Source of the DNA: a bacterium
GTDB lineage: Bacteria; UBA4055
Reading direction: 5' to 3'
Length of the DNA stretch: 53,881 nucleotides
Assembly: GCA_029559475.1 (NCBI GenBank)
Contig: JAKQBN010000062.1
Span: forward strand, 1-53,881
Under the pieces are notes generated by a model. The model ran no database searches and was not told the origin of the DNA. It saw nothing but the letters and a program-made list of their open reading frames with translations. Positions 20,343 through 28,645 of the stretch are shown piece after piece. Positions within the stretch are counted from its first letter, which is position 1. Each line of letters opens with the position of its first letter. The position numbers and the translations under genes were made by a program.

Positions 20343-23261
20343 ATCGAACATTTACTTGTAGCAGATATAGGCAGTACGACAACAAAAGTTCTTCTAATTG
20401 AGAATGCCGATAATAGCTTCAGATATGTTTCTGAAGAGATTGTGCCGACAACAGTTGAGTATCCATATGAAGATGTTAACATTGCTCTAAAAAATGCCGC
20501 TAAAATAATTCAGGTTAAATCCGGCATCAGAATTCTTGACGATAAAGAAAATTTTGGTATTCCGTTGTATGCGACAAGCTCAGCTGGAGGCGGGCTTCAG
20601 ATAATGGTTTTCGGGCTGACCAAAGCTGAGACTGGTAAACTGGCGCAAATGACCGCTTACGGAGCGGGCGGTATAATATCTGAGACTTTTACTGCCGACG
20701 ATAAGAAAAGTAATTTCGAGAAAATCCGTATGATCGCTGATCAGAAACCAGATATGATACTCATGGCGGGCGGAGTTGATGGAGGCGGATTATGGGGATC
20801 TATACTCCAGTCTCAGGTTCTATTACTATCCGACCCCGAACCAAAGTTTAATAAAGGAAATAAGATCCCGTTCATATTCTGCGGTAACACTGAGTGCCGT
20901 ACTTATATTCAGCAGATGCTCGAAAATAAGTTCGATCTTTATTTTACCGACAACATTCGGCCTAACATAAACGAAATCAATTTAACTCCCGCCAAGCAGA
21001 AGATCCATGAAATATTTATTGAAAAAGTGATAGAGAATGCCCCCGGTTATGTAAAATTGAAAGAATCGGTCAGATCGGATATTCTGCCAACTCCGGCTGC
21101 AGTCGAGAAAACATTAACTTTTTTGCATAAGAAACTTAATAAAAATATTATCCTTATTGATATCGGCGGAGCCACGACAGATATTTTTACGCAGATCGGA
21201 GAAACTACGAGCCGTACGGTTTCTGCAAATATTGGATTAAGCTATTCTATTTCAAATATTCTGAAAGAGACAGGAATTGAAAAGATCAGGAAACATATCC
21301 CGGATGATATCAGTGAGAACATGATAAGAAATTATATCGGGAATAAAACGCTCAACCCGTCTTATCTGCCTGCGAGAGCCAGTGAAGCAATGATAGAATC
21401 AGCTTGTGCTGTAGAAGGAATAAAAACAGCATGGGAAAGCCATAAAAAGATGCAGTTCGAGATTTCAAATATAAATTTTATTGAAAAGCGCAGAAAGGAA
21501 ATATACTCCGTATTCGGAAAATGGGAAGAAATATTCGTAATGAATGAGGAAACGGAATTTGAAAAACGAAGATACTTTCAGATGTCCGATGTGGATATGA
21601 TAATAGGGGCAGGTGGTATTTTTGCAGCCACAGACTCAGAAGAAGAAATTATTTATTTGCTGAACGAAAGTATTTTACCTTCGGGAGTGACTAAATTCTA
21701 TATCGATAAAGGTTTCAGATCTCCGCATACAGGCATATTATCACTTATCGATGAAGACAAAGCGCTTAGATCTTACATGGAAAATTCATTAAAGGAGATC
21801 GGTTATTCAATCGTGCCTATTGGACAAATCAAAAAAAATAAGCCTGTGATCAAATTGATCGATTTGAAAACTAATGAAGTTAGAATTATAAACGGCGGTG
21901 AACATTTTTACGTAGCACAGGGCGGACATTTTGAGATAATTCTGCAAAGTGATTTTGTTCTCTCAAATCAAAATAATTCAGGGATTTACGAGATCAATAC
22001 CGATAAGCCAATTCTGTTTGACTGTAGAGGAAGAGAAAAGTTTTTTATTGATCAAAGAATTAATATTAGAGCTGAAGTTAAAAAAGAGGATCTTCAATAC
22101 GATCCATTTATCACTTCCTCATCGAACGGCAATGTGATCGAAAAAGGCCGGTTTAATTTAAACAGGTCATTAGCTTATCAGGGCAGGATAAATGTTAAAG
22201 CCGGAAAATCGGTCACGCCTGAGACGCTGATCGGTGAAAATATATACGAACCTCCAAAGATCTTCGTGATCGATCTTAAAAGGCTGATAGGTTACGGGAA
22301 AATTGAGACAAAAACTTTACTTCACGGACTGCTGATCAAAGCCGGAGACACGATATTCAAGGATCAGGCGATACTTAAGCTCAGCTTTACTCTTGGAAAG
22401 GACGATTATTTTTATTCTACCATTGGCGGTATTGTTGAAAAGGTAGATAAGACCGGGATCATACTGATTAAAGAAAGCCATGACTATGCAAATGAGCCTA
22501 TAGAAGTGAATTTGAGAAAAGAACTGAATATGCCTGATGCTGATCTGGATAGATTTCTTAAATTCAAACCCGGTGAATTTGTATCTAAAAATCATGTATT
22601 AGCATCAAGAGAAAAGAAGATAATACCGTTCAATGCTTTCGGACTTACAGTTAAGGAATATGATCTTCCGAGAAAAAAAGAGGATCTGATCATCAGAGCT
22701 CCAAAGGCAGGATATATAAGAAAATACGACAGTGCGTCAGGCAGGCTGATAATTCATTATGATTACAAAGCGAAACCGCAATATTCGCTTGTACACGGAA
22801 TAATCAGCGAATCGGATGAATTGAAAAATATAATTATATCCACCGAAGGTACTATGATCTATGGCAAAGTAGGTTTTGGAAAAGAATCTCATGGTAAGTT
22901 AAAAATAATGCATGATAAGATAGACAAATCATTCAGCGGATGCATTTTGGTTTCATTCAAAAAGTTAGGACTTGAAACTCTTCAACAAGCGAGAGAATTC
23001 AAAGTAAATGGGATATTAGCCTCCTCAGCAGACAGTCTTGATTTAAAAAGATTTGTCGGGGAGGAAATAGCTATAAATCAAACCGGAAATGAGAATATTG
23101 AATTCACTATAATTATTACGGAAGGTTTTGGCGATCTTGAAATGCCCTCGGAATTAAAAAATATTTTTATTGAATCCGAGAATAAAAACGCGGCTATGTT
23201 CGGTTCAACCAGATTGAGAACAGGCGTCATAAGACCGAAAATAATTATCAACGAAAAGTAG
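20343..23261 (+). CDS. MutL/GlmL-like ASKHA ATPase (mutase reactivase-like) with long C-terminal extension, non-canonical start
   Basis: Related to GlmL/MutL, the ATPase linked to B12-dependent glutamate/ornithine mutases. The frame is open from 20313 and encodes DIGSTTTK (residues 8-15), the ASKHA phosphate-1 loop, but no ATG, GTG or TTG occurs before GTG 20442, which would delete this motif. GGAGG ends 5 nt before an ATC at 20343, whose use gives the expected N-terminus. Phosphate-2 is DIGGATTD (about 273-280). Family blocks SSAGGGLQIMVFGL, GGVDGGG and PTPAAVEKT are present, and the MutL core ends near residue 500. About 470 further residues follow, with short segments such as RAPKAGYIRKYD and KAGDTIFKDQAILKL that recall barrel-sandwich (biotinyl/lipoyl-type) folds; their role is unknown. 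No mutase subunit is nearby. Confidence 0.75.
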   Translation: MEHLLVADIGSTTTKVLLIENADNSFRYVSEEIVPTTVEYPYEDVNIALKNAAKIIQVKSGIRILDDKENFGIPLYATSSAGGGLQIMVFGLTKAETGKLAQMTAYGAGGIISETFTADDKKSNFEKIRMIADQKPDMILMAGGVDGGGLWGSILQSQVLLLSDPEPKFNKGNKIPFIFCGNTECRTYIQQMLENKFDLYFTDNIRPNINEINLTPAKQKIHEIFIEKVIENAPGYVKLKESVRSDILPTPAAVEKTLTFLHKKLNKNIILIDIGGATTDIFTQIGETTSRTVSANIGLSYSISNILKETGIEKIRKHIPDDISENMIRNYIGNKTLNPSYLPARASEAMIESACAVEGIKTAWESHKKMQFEISNINFIEKRRKEIYSVFGKWEEIFVMNEETEFEKRRYFQMSDVDMIIGAGGIFAATDSEEEIIYLLNESILPSGVTKFYIDKGFRSPHTGILSLIDEDKALRSYMENSLKEIGYSIVPIGQIKKNKPVIKLIDLKTNEVRIINGGEHFYVAQGGHFEIILQSDFVLSNQNNSGIYEINTDKPILFDCRGREKFFIDQRINIRAEVKKEDLQYDPFITSSSNGNVIEKGRFNLNRSLAYQGRINVKAGKSVTPETLIGENIYEPPKIFVIDLKRLIGYGKIETKTLLHGLLIKAGDTIFKDQAILKLSFTLGKDDYFYSTIGGIVEKVDKTGIILIKESHDYANEPIEVNLRKELNMPDADLDRFLKFKPGEFVSKNHVLASREKKIIPFNAFGLTVKEYDLPRKKEDLIIRAPKAGYIRKYDSASGRLIIHYDYKAKPQYSLVHGIISESDELKNIIISTEGTMIYGKVGFGKESHGKLKIMHDKIDKSFSGCILVSFKKLGLETLQQAREFKVNGILASSADSLDLKRFVGEEIAINQTGNENIEFTIIITEGFGDLEMPSELKNIFIESENKNAAMFGSTRLRTGVIRPKIIINEK

Positions 23262-23269
23262 GAGCATTT

Positions 23270-23455
23270 ATGGAAGAAACTATTTATTCTCAGGCATTAA
23301 GAGGTATGAAACTTGAAAGCTTTGGTGTAGCTGAATACATAGAATTTGCAGCAGTGATCTGTACTCTTATAGCTGTTGTCGGCCACATTTCAATGAAAAT
23401 GAAAGAAAAGAGAAGACTAAAAAAAGAAAGAATGGTTAAAGTATATATTGAGTAA
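23270..23455 (+). CDS. small single-pass membrane protein
   Basis: 61 residues with ribosome site AGGAG just before the ATG. One hydrophobic helix (about 22-42, YIEFAAVICTLIAVVGHISM) is followed by a strongly basic tail (KMKEKRRLKKERMVKV), so the tail should face the cytoplasm. It starts 8 bp after the MutL-like gene and is followed by a terminator, so it is co-transcribed with it. Unknown function; perhaps a membrane anchor or partner of the MutL-like protein. Confidence 0.65.
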   Translation: MEETIYSQALRGMKLESFGVAEYIEFAAVICTLIAVVGHISMKMKEKRRLKKERMVKVYIE

Positions 23456-23484
23456 TTGGTACTATTATAATTGCTATTATCTCA

Positions 23485-23510
23485 ATCCTGCCATTTAGGC
23501 GGGATTTTTT
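23485..23510 (+). terminator. rho-independent terminator after the MutL-like operon
   Basis: 8-bp stem ATCCTGCC / GGCGGGAT (one T-G wobble) with loop ATTTA, then six T. Confidence 0.85.
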
Positions 23511-23528
23511 ATTTCCAGAAAATATCGC

Positions 23529-23557
23529 TTGACAAGCAATATTTTATTCCGTAAATT
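23529..23557 (+). promoter_or_regulatory. sigma-70 promoter of the GntR-ABC operon
   Basis: Consensus TTGACA (23529-23534) and TAAATT (23552-23557), 17-bp spacer. Confidence 0.65.
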
Positions 23558-23563
23558 GTACAT

Positions 23564-23579
23564 ACCGTCTATATACGGT
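23564..23579. promoter_or_regulatory. GntR (YtrA-type) operator
   Basis: Inverted repeat ACCGT-N6-ACGGT with an A+T-rich centre, placed at the expected transcription start, 25 bp upstream of the GntR gene. Its position fits autorepression. Confidence 0.6.
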
Positions 23580-23604
23580 TAAAACAGAATGAACGGAGTG
23601 AAAT

Positions 23605-23973
23605 ATGAAAATTATAATCAAGAACTCATCACCCGACCCGATCTACAAGCAGATATCCGACCAGCTGAGAGGTCTGATCATTACGGGCGAACTGAAAAGC
23701 GGCGAAGCCCTTCCGTCGATCAGGAACCTTGCAAGGGATCTTAGGATCAGCGTGATCACAACGAAAAGAAGCTATGAGGATCTCGAGCGTGAGGGATTTC
23801 TGGAGACAGTCGGCGGGAAAGGTACTTTTGTGGCTCCGCAGAACAGAGAATTCATCAAGGAGCAGAAGCTGAAGATTATCGAAGCGAAGCTTTCTGAAGC
23901 TGTTGACAAAGCGCGGATGCTGGGATTAAAAAAGAACGAGCTTAAAGAAATGCTCGATGCTTTATATGAATAA
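23605..23973 (+). CDS. GntR-family regulator, YtrA subfamily
   Basis: 122 residues: winged helix DPIYKQISDQLRGLIITGELKSGEALPSIRNLARDLRISVITTKRSYEDLEREGFLETVGGKGTFV (about 11-76), then a short helical tail. The short tail with no FCD or UTRA domain defines the YtrA subgroup, whose members normally repress a linked ABC transporter. It is first in an operon with an ABC ATPase and two membrane proteins, and a palindrome sits in its promoter. Confidence 0.9.
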   Translation: MKIIIKNSSPDPIYKQISDQLRGLIITGELKSGEALPSIRNLARDLRISVITTKRSYEDLEREGFLETVGGKGTFVAPQNREFIKEQKLKIIEAKLSEAVDKARMLGLKKNELKEMLDALYE

Positions 23974-23996
23974 TCTATTAATTAGAGGAATTTAAA

Positions 23997-24848
23997 ATGA
24001 CTAAAATATTGGAAATAAACGGCGTATCAAAGGAGTTCAAAGGTTTTAAGCTCGACAATATCACATTCGGGCTTGAGAAAGGATATATTATGGGATTTAT
24101 CGGGCCGAACGGGGCAGGGAAGACCACCACGATCAGGCTGATCATGAATTTATTAAAGAAAGATTCCGGAGACATAAAAATATTCGGAATGGACAATGTA
24201 ACTGATGAAGTGCCGATCAAGGACAGGATAGGTTTCGTTTATGAGGAAAACTATTTTTACGAGCATCTGACGGTAAACAAAATGAAAGAGATAATCGCGC
24301 CGTTCTACAGCAAGTGGGATGATAAAAAATTTAACGAATACTGTGAAAAGTTCGAGCTTACGCCGAAAAAGAAGATCAGAGACCTTTCAAAAGGCACGAA
24401 AATGAAATTTTCTCTCGCAATAGCGCTTTCGCACAACGCCAAATTTCTCATTCTCGACGAACCGACTTCAGGGCTCGATCCAGTGTTCAGGGACAAGCTC
24501 ATGGATATATTAAGGGAAGAGATCCAGGATGAGAACAAATCTATTCTGTTTTCAACCCACATTACTTCAGACCTTGAGAAGATAGCCGATTATATCACAT
24601 TCATAAATAACGGCAGGATAGTTTTTTCAAATCAGAAAGACACGATTTTGGAGAATTATAAAATAATCAAAGGCGACACAGGCATACTGACCGATGAGAT
24701 AAGAAATGAACTATTAGGCATTAAAGAGAACAGATTCGGGTTTGAAGCTTTATGCGATTATGAAAAAGAAAGCCTGTTCTCGAAATTTGAAGTCGTGACG
24801 GAAAAACCCAGTCTTGAGCAGATGATGGTCTATCTGTCCAATAAATAA
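23997..24848 (+). CDS. ABC transporter ATP-binding protein (YtrB-like)
   Basis: 283 residues. Walker A GPNGAGKTT (about 35-43), signature LSKGTKMKFSLA, Walker B FLILDEPTSGLDP and the H-loop histidine in STHITSDLE. The Q-loop glutamine is replaced by glutamate in GFVYEENYFYEHLT, as is common in YtrB/BceA-like exporter ATPases. It lies 23 bp after the GntR gene and before two membrane proteins, so it forms an exporter of unknown substrate; similar systems handle cell-wall antibiotics or signalling lipids. Confidence 0.88.
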   Translation: MTKILEINGVSKEFKGFKLDNITFGLEKGYIMGFIGPNGAGKTTTIRLIMNLLKKDSGDIKIFGMDNVTDEVPIKDRIGFVYEENYFYEHLTVNKMKEIIAPFYSKWDDKKFNEYCEKFELTPKKKIRDLSKGTKMKFSLAIALSHNAKFLILDEPTSGLDPVFRDKLMDILREEIQDENKSILFSTHITSDLEKIADYITFINNGRIVFSNQKDTILENYKIIKGDTGILTDEIRNELLGIKENRFGFEALCDYEKESLFSKFEVVTEKPSLEQMMVYLSNK

Positions 24849-24863
24849 GCGGAGGAAAGTAAA

Positions 24864-25949
24864 ATGAAAAATTTAATCATGGCAGATTTTAAGGTTCTCG
24901 GGCACAGGATATGGACTATACCTCTGGGAGTTACAATTCTTGTGATTTTACTATGTTTGATAATTCGGAATGTACCAAATGATTTTCGTTACTTCTTAAT
25001 AACGCTGCTGACACCCGGCCTTCTGATATTTGAGTTATTAAGAGAAGAATATAAAAAGAAGTCAGACAGACTGATTTTGACTATGCCTGTAAGTAAGAGT
25101 ATTTATGTTATATCCAAATACTCCACTTTTTTGATTCTTGGAATGACGGCTATTCCCGCAGCCTTACTGACTGATCTCATAATGAATTTTTTAGGGAACG
25201 AACCAGAGATCGGCTATTTAACTAATATCTTATCTGAAATCCCCAAAATTCTTCTGATGATCTTTTTTGTAATATATTTTATTTATCCACTTTATTTAAT
25301 TTCAAAGAAATTTGCAGTAACAGCGGAATTAGCGGTTTTATGGATAAATTTCGAGCTTATTGATAGCAGGTTCCGTTATTTTGATCTGTCAGCATTCGAT
25401 AGAAATATTGGGAGTTTTTCTATCAAAGTAATATTATTATTATGTGCAGCCGGAGTAGTACATTTTTCGATCAGATTATTCTTCAAAAAAATCAAAACTG
25501 AACAAATAATGATAATATGGTACCTTGTTTTTATATACCTGACACTTATATTCATATCAGCCTTAACATTAAATTTATATTATTCATGGAGCTACATAAA
25601 AGAGGCAGATATTATTCATAAATGGTCTATCAAAGATTACGAATTGTTAGTAAGATCATTAAAAATGTATATATTGATTATTTTAACAGCTCTTACAGCT
25701 TGTATATCATCGCTTATCTTTCTATATAAAAAAGCTAAAGAAAAATATTATTTCTACAGTTTTGTTTATTTATTAATACCTGTTATATTATCCATGCTTT
25801 CAATGGCTTTACATATGATTACTTCATCGTTCGTCAAGGCTAATATGGATTTTCAATCGTTTGAAATCCTATTTATATTTATAGGTACAATTTACTTTTC
25901 AATGAAAGCCTCGATCTATCTTCTAAAAAATAACAGGACTTTAAAATGA
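24864..25949 (+). CDS. ABC transporter membrane subunit
   Basis: 361 residues with about eight to ten hydrophobic helices and no soluble domain; the ribosome site GCGGAGG lies 8-10 bp before the ATG. DRLILTMPVSKSIYVISKY near residue 75 resembles the 'LPVSRxxIVxxK' segment of ABC-2 exporter permeases. The gene looks more A+T rich than its neighbours, but no insertion boundary is visible. Overlaps the next gene by 4 bp. Forms the exporter with the YtrB-like ATPase. Confidence 0.75.
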   Translation: MKNLIMADFKVLGHRIWTIPLGVTILVILLCLIIRNVPNDFRYFLITLLTPGLLIFELLREEYKKKSDRLILTMPVSKSIYVISKYSTFLILGMTAIPAALLTDLIMNFLGNEPEIGYLTNILSEIPKILLMIFFVIYFIYPLYLISKKFAVTAELAVLWINFELIDSRFRYFDLSAFDRNIGSFSIKVILLLCAAGVVHFSIRLFFKKIKTEQIMIIWYLVFIYLTLIFISALTLNLYYSWSYIKEADIIHKWSIKDYELLVRSLKMYILIILTALTACISSLIFLYKKAKEKYYFYSFVYLLIPVILSMLSMALHMITSSFVKANMDFQSFEILFIFIGTIYFSMKASIYLLKNNRTLK

Positions 25950-26623
25950 AGCACATTATAAAATCAAATTTATACCTGATATTCTGGGCGGATAAATACT
26001 TCGGGGCTGCAGTGTTAGCTATGCTAGTCGCTCCCGTGATGATCCTGCAGGGACATTTTTCAGCCTATGCGATCGGACTCCCGCTATCAGTATTTTTTTC
26101 TCTTCTCAAGCTGAATTCGACAGTGATGTCAGGCAAGTACGAGCGCATCAACGTAACAGTTCCCGTTGAAAAGAAAGATATAGTGAACGCAAGATTTCTT
26201 ACTGCAGCTATAATTACAGACCTGTTTACGATCGCTGCGATAGGAGTTTCCGTCTGGGCGAACATTAAAGAAGTGATCTACGGATCGAAAAGAGCGCATG
26301 ATGCCTTGCCCGAGATTGCGCTGAACATATCTACGCCGGTAAGCGGTATAATTGCAGGGCTGATCTTCGGGATTCTTCTTTCGGTAATAATATCAGCAGC
26401 CTATATTTATTGCTGGTCAAAATACGAGCATGACAGTTACAATCTGTATTTTACGATGACAGTTCTAATAATCGTGTTTGCATTAAAACCGCTGCTACAA
26501 GGATTTACTGATTCAGGGATCAGCATGATCTGGATAAATCTGATAATGTTATTAATAGCTTTGCCGGCTGTATTTATCTCTCTTTCAAAGTCAATGGAAG
26601 TGTTCGGGAAAAGAGAGTTTTAA
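25946..26623 (+). CDS. ABC-2 type membrane subunit
   Basis: 225 residues with about six hydrophobic helices. KYERINVTVPVEKKDIVNARFL is the typical segment of the ABC-2 membrane family (ABC2_membrane_5) between helices. Its ATG overlaps the stop of the previous gene (ATGA), showing translational coupling. Second permease half of the GntR-controlled exporter. Confidence 0.78.
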   Translation: MKHIIKSNLYLIFWADKYFGAAVLAMLVAPVMILQGHFSAYAIGLPLSVFFSLLKLNSTVMSGKYERINVTVPVEKKDIVNARFLTAAIITDLFTIAAIGVSVWANIKEVIYGSKRAHDALPEIALNISTPVSGIIAGLIFGILLSVIISAAYIYCWSKYEHDSYNLYFTMTVLIIVFALKPLLQGFTDSGISMIWINLIMLLIALPAVFISLSKSMEVFGKREF

Positions 26624-26646
26624 GAATAACGTGTATTTATGATCTT

Positions 26647-27051
26647 CTATTTCAGGATGTGTTCAAAGAACTCTGCAGGGCTGATAATCTTTATTCCTTT
26701 GAATTCAGGCACTGGAAATTGCTTTAGATTCCCTGTAACCAGATACAGTGCGCCGGAGCTTATGGCGGCTTCAAGAAATTTTAAATCTTCAGGGTCAGGG
26801 ATTGATAAATCCAAAGGCAGAGGTGATGTATGTTGTCCGTTAACCTTTATCTGTTCGATTAAGTCCGTTATATTCTGTTGGGCAATGTGAAATTTCGGCC
26901 TAGACATTACGTTTTCATATTCTGCAATGATTCTGTAATCGTAGGCCAATTCAATATAACCGGAAGCTACCAATCTGACAATAAATCCCGGTATTCCATT
27001 CGGATTTAAAAGCCCTGATATAAGAACATTCGTATCGAGAACTATCTTCAT
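26647..27051 (-). CDS. PIN-domain ribonuclease toxin
   Basis: 134 residues. Acidic PIN residues are visible: Asp6 in VLDTNVL, Glu44 in IIAEYENV, and Asp86/Asp89 in PDPEDLKFLEAA. The last position, often Asp in TGD, is Asn108 in VTGNLKQF. It belongs to the COG1569-type toxin group, which cleaves RNA with Mg2+. Its start overlaps the stop of the antitoxin gene by 4 bp. It is convergent with the ABC exporter. Confidence 0.88.
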   Translation of the reverse strand: MKIVLDTNVLISGLLNPNGIPGFIVRLVASGYIELAYDYRIIAEYENVMSRPKFHIAQQNITDLIEQIKVNGQHTSPLPLDLSIPDPEDLKFLEAAISSGALYLVTGNLKQFPVPEFKGIKIISPAEFFEHILK

Positions 27052-27329
27052 CGGCTTTCTCTTGCAGCTTTTATTTCAGCATCGATCTCTTTATCTGTCA
27101 ATTTATTCAAACCACTTTTAGCTGATTGCTCCTGAATTGACATAACTGCCTGCTCAGCTTTCACTCTTCTGATTATATCCAGAGATCTTTCATAATTCTC
27201 AGGATCTGTTGAAAGCATGATCGCTACAGGTTTTCCGTTCAGGGTTATAGTCATAGTATTTTCGTCCGAAAGCTCTTTCCAAACATCTTTCGGTTTGGTT
27301 CTAAAATCTCTGACAGCGACAAACTTCAT
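27048..27329 (-). CDS. Phd/YefM-type antitoxin
   Basis: 93 residues. The N-terminal fold is Phd/YefM-like: VAVRDFRTKPKDVWKELSDENTMTITLNGKPVAIMLS (about 4-40). The C-terminal half is charged and helical, as expected for the toxin-neutralising tail. AAGGAG precedes the ATG. First gene of the operon with the PIN toxin, under the promoter at 27356-27384, which it should autoregulate. Confidence 0.85.
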   Translation of the reverse strand: MKFVAVRDFRTKPKDVWKELSDENTMTITLNGKPVAIMLSTDPENYERSLDIIRRVKAEQAVMSIQEQSAKSGLNKLTDKEIDAEIKAARESR

Positions 27330-27355
27330 ATCTGACTCCTTTTCTACTTAATTCT

Positions 27356-27384
27356 AATATACACAAATGTCACACGATTGTCAA
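27356..27384 (-). promoter_or_regulatory. sigma-70 promoter of the toxin-antitoxin operon
   Basis: On the minus strand consensus TTGACA (27384-27379) and TATATT (27361-27356), 17-bp spacer. A repeated TGACA half-site (TGACAN6TGTGACA-like) inside the spacer could be an antitoxin-binding site. Confidence 0.7.
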
Positions 27385-27423
27385 CAGTTGAAATTAAACA
27401 ACGGTTTTATGTATAATTTATTC

Positions 27424-27452
27424 TTGCATAAATCTAAATTTAGGCTTAACAT
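27424..27452 (+). promoter_or_regulatory. sigma-70 promoter of the beta-propeller lipoprotein array
   Basis: TTGCAT (27424-27429) and TAACAT (27447-27452), 17-bp spacer, 45 nt before the ATG at 27498. No terminator is visible until after the array, so all five genes may share this transcript. Confidence 0.5.
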
Positions 27453-27497
27453 TAGGTGGCAGTAACATATAATTTATTTTAAATGTGGAGAATGAGG

Positions 27498-28607
27498 ATG
27501 AAAGTTCTGAAGTATTTACTAATATTGACGGTATTTATTTTGGCTGTGAGCTGCACAAAGAAAGTAGCTACCTATGAACAAGTTGTTGAGAACGGGATCA
27601 AAATCACGAAGAATACAGGCGTTCCGGCTGATTCGACTTTCAAGATCGAGCTGAAGGAAGTGGCTTTTATTGAGAATGATTCAGAAGCTGATCCTGAAAG
27701 ATATTTGAATCAGCCTACGATCGTAGATTTTGATGAGGCAGGAAATATTTATATATTTGATCGAACCAAATATATGATATTCAAATACGATCAAAAAGGC
27801 AGTTTTATAATGTCCTTCGGACAACAGGGTCAAGGCCCCGGTGAGTTCATTCAACCAGGAACGATTATAGTAAGAGAAGATACTTTGTATGTAACTGAGA
27901 TAAGAAGTTACAAGATATCAAAATTCAATTTAGATGGTGAATTTTTGGGAGATAAAAAATTTCCTGATATTCATAACTTTCCGATGCTTCCATCAAAATT
28001 CGGGGAAAACTATATTACTGTTTTTGGTGCAACAAAAAGCATTGTTACTGATGAAGGCAAACGAACTAATATTAAAGAAACTTCTTTATATGATCAAAAC
28101 TTTGATTTCATCAAGAATCTTCATATCCTTGAATATGAACCTCCTGCGGAAGGTGCAGAGTTCGATCCAACAGAGAAAGGAATACAAGCTGCCGCATCTG
28201 ATATAAATGCCTATGTTTATGAGCATTCGAAAACTCAGTATAAAATAGATGTTTACGATATTAACGGAAATAAAGTTAGAGAAATAAGAAAATATTATTC
28301 AAGAATAAAAACACCTTTAGATTTTCATAAAAAATATGAAGAAATCTGGGCAAAACAGGGTAGGAAGTATAAATCTGAATTCAGGAACTCCATTTATCAA
28401 CTTCGAACAGATAAATATAACAGATTGTGGGTATCGGGTCCTACAAACAAAGAAGAAGAAGGGTACTATTATGATATCTTCGAAAACGATATTTTCATTA
28501 ATCGAGTTAAGCCGGTAATGGAAGAAGGATATGGGTTGTTATTTGTAGCTGATAAAATTATCGGTTATAATTCGAGTGAAAATAAAATCAAGATCTATGA
28601 ATATTGA
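27498..28607 (+). CDS. 6-bladed beta-propeller lipoprotein (array copy 1)
   Basis: The start is placed at the ATG preceded by GGAG at 7 nt; an earlier in-frame ATG at 27483 lies before that site. Lipobox LAVSC. The next about 45 residues (KKVATYEQ...KITKNTGVPADS...KIELKEV) are almost the same as in copies 2 and 3. The body has six propeller-type blades with the family motif GQGPGEF (about residue 110) and IYIFD, and ends in KIYEY. It fits the '6-bladed beta-propeller' (DUF5128) family of FCB surface lipoproteins, whose ligands are unknown. Confidence 0.8.
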   Translation: MKVLKYLLILTVFILAVSCTKKVATYEQVVENGIKITKNTGVPADSTFKIELKEVAFIENDSEADPERYLNQPTIVDFDEAGNIYIFDRTKYMIFKYDQKGSFIMSFGQQGQGPGEFIQPGTIIVREDTLYVTEIRSYKISKFNLDGEFLGDKKFPDIHNFPMLPSKFGENYITVFGATKSIVTDEGKRTNIKETSLYDQNFDFIKNLHILEYEPPAEGAEFDPTEKGIQAAASDINAYVYEHSKTQYKIDVYDINGNKVREIRKYYSRIKTPLDFHKKYEEIWAKQGRKYKSEFRNSIYQLRTDKYNRLWVSGPTNKEEEGYYYDIFENDIFINRVKPVMEEGYGLLFVADKIIGYNSSENKIKIYEY

Positions 28608-28645
28608 ATTTAAAATAAGGCTATGTGTAAAATAATGGAGTATTC

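Noticed and set aside
20179-20385. 68-codon minus-strand frame before the MutL-like gene
   Set aside because: It overlaps the leader and the conserved N-terminus of MutL and has no recognisable features.
20442-20444. GTG as the start of the MutL-like gene
   Set aside because: It would delete the DIGSTTTK phosphate loop encoded in frame just upstream, and no ribosome site precedes it.
26639-26890. Plus-strand frame opposite the PIN toxin
   Set aside because: The minus-strand PIN gene has all family residues and overlaps the antitoxin gene; this frame has none.
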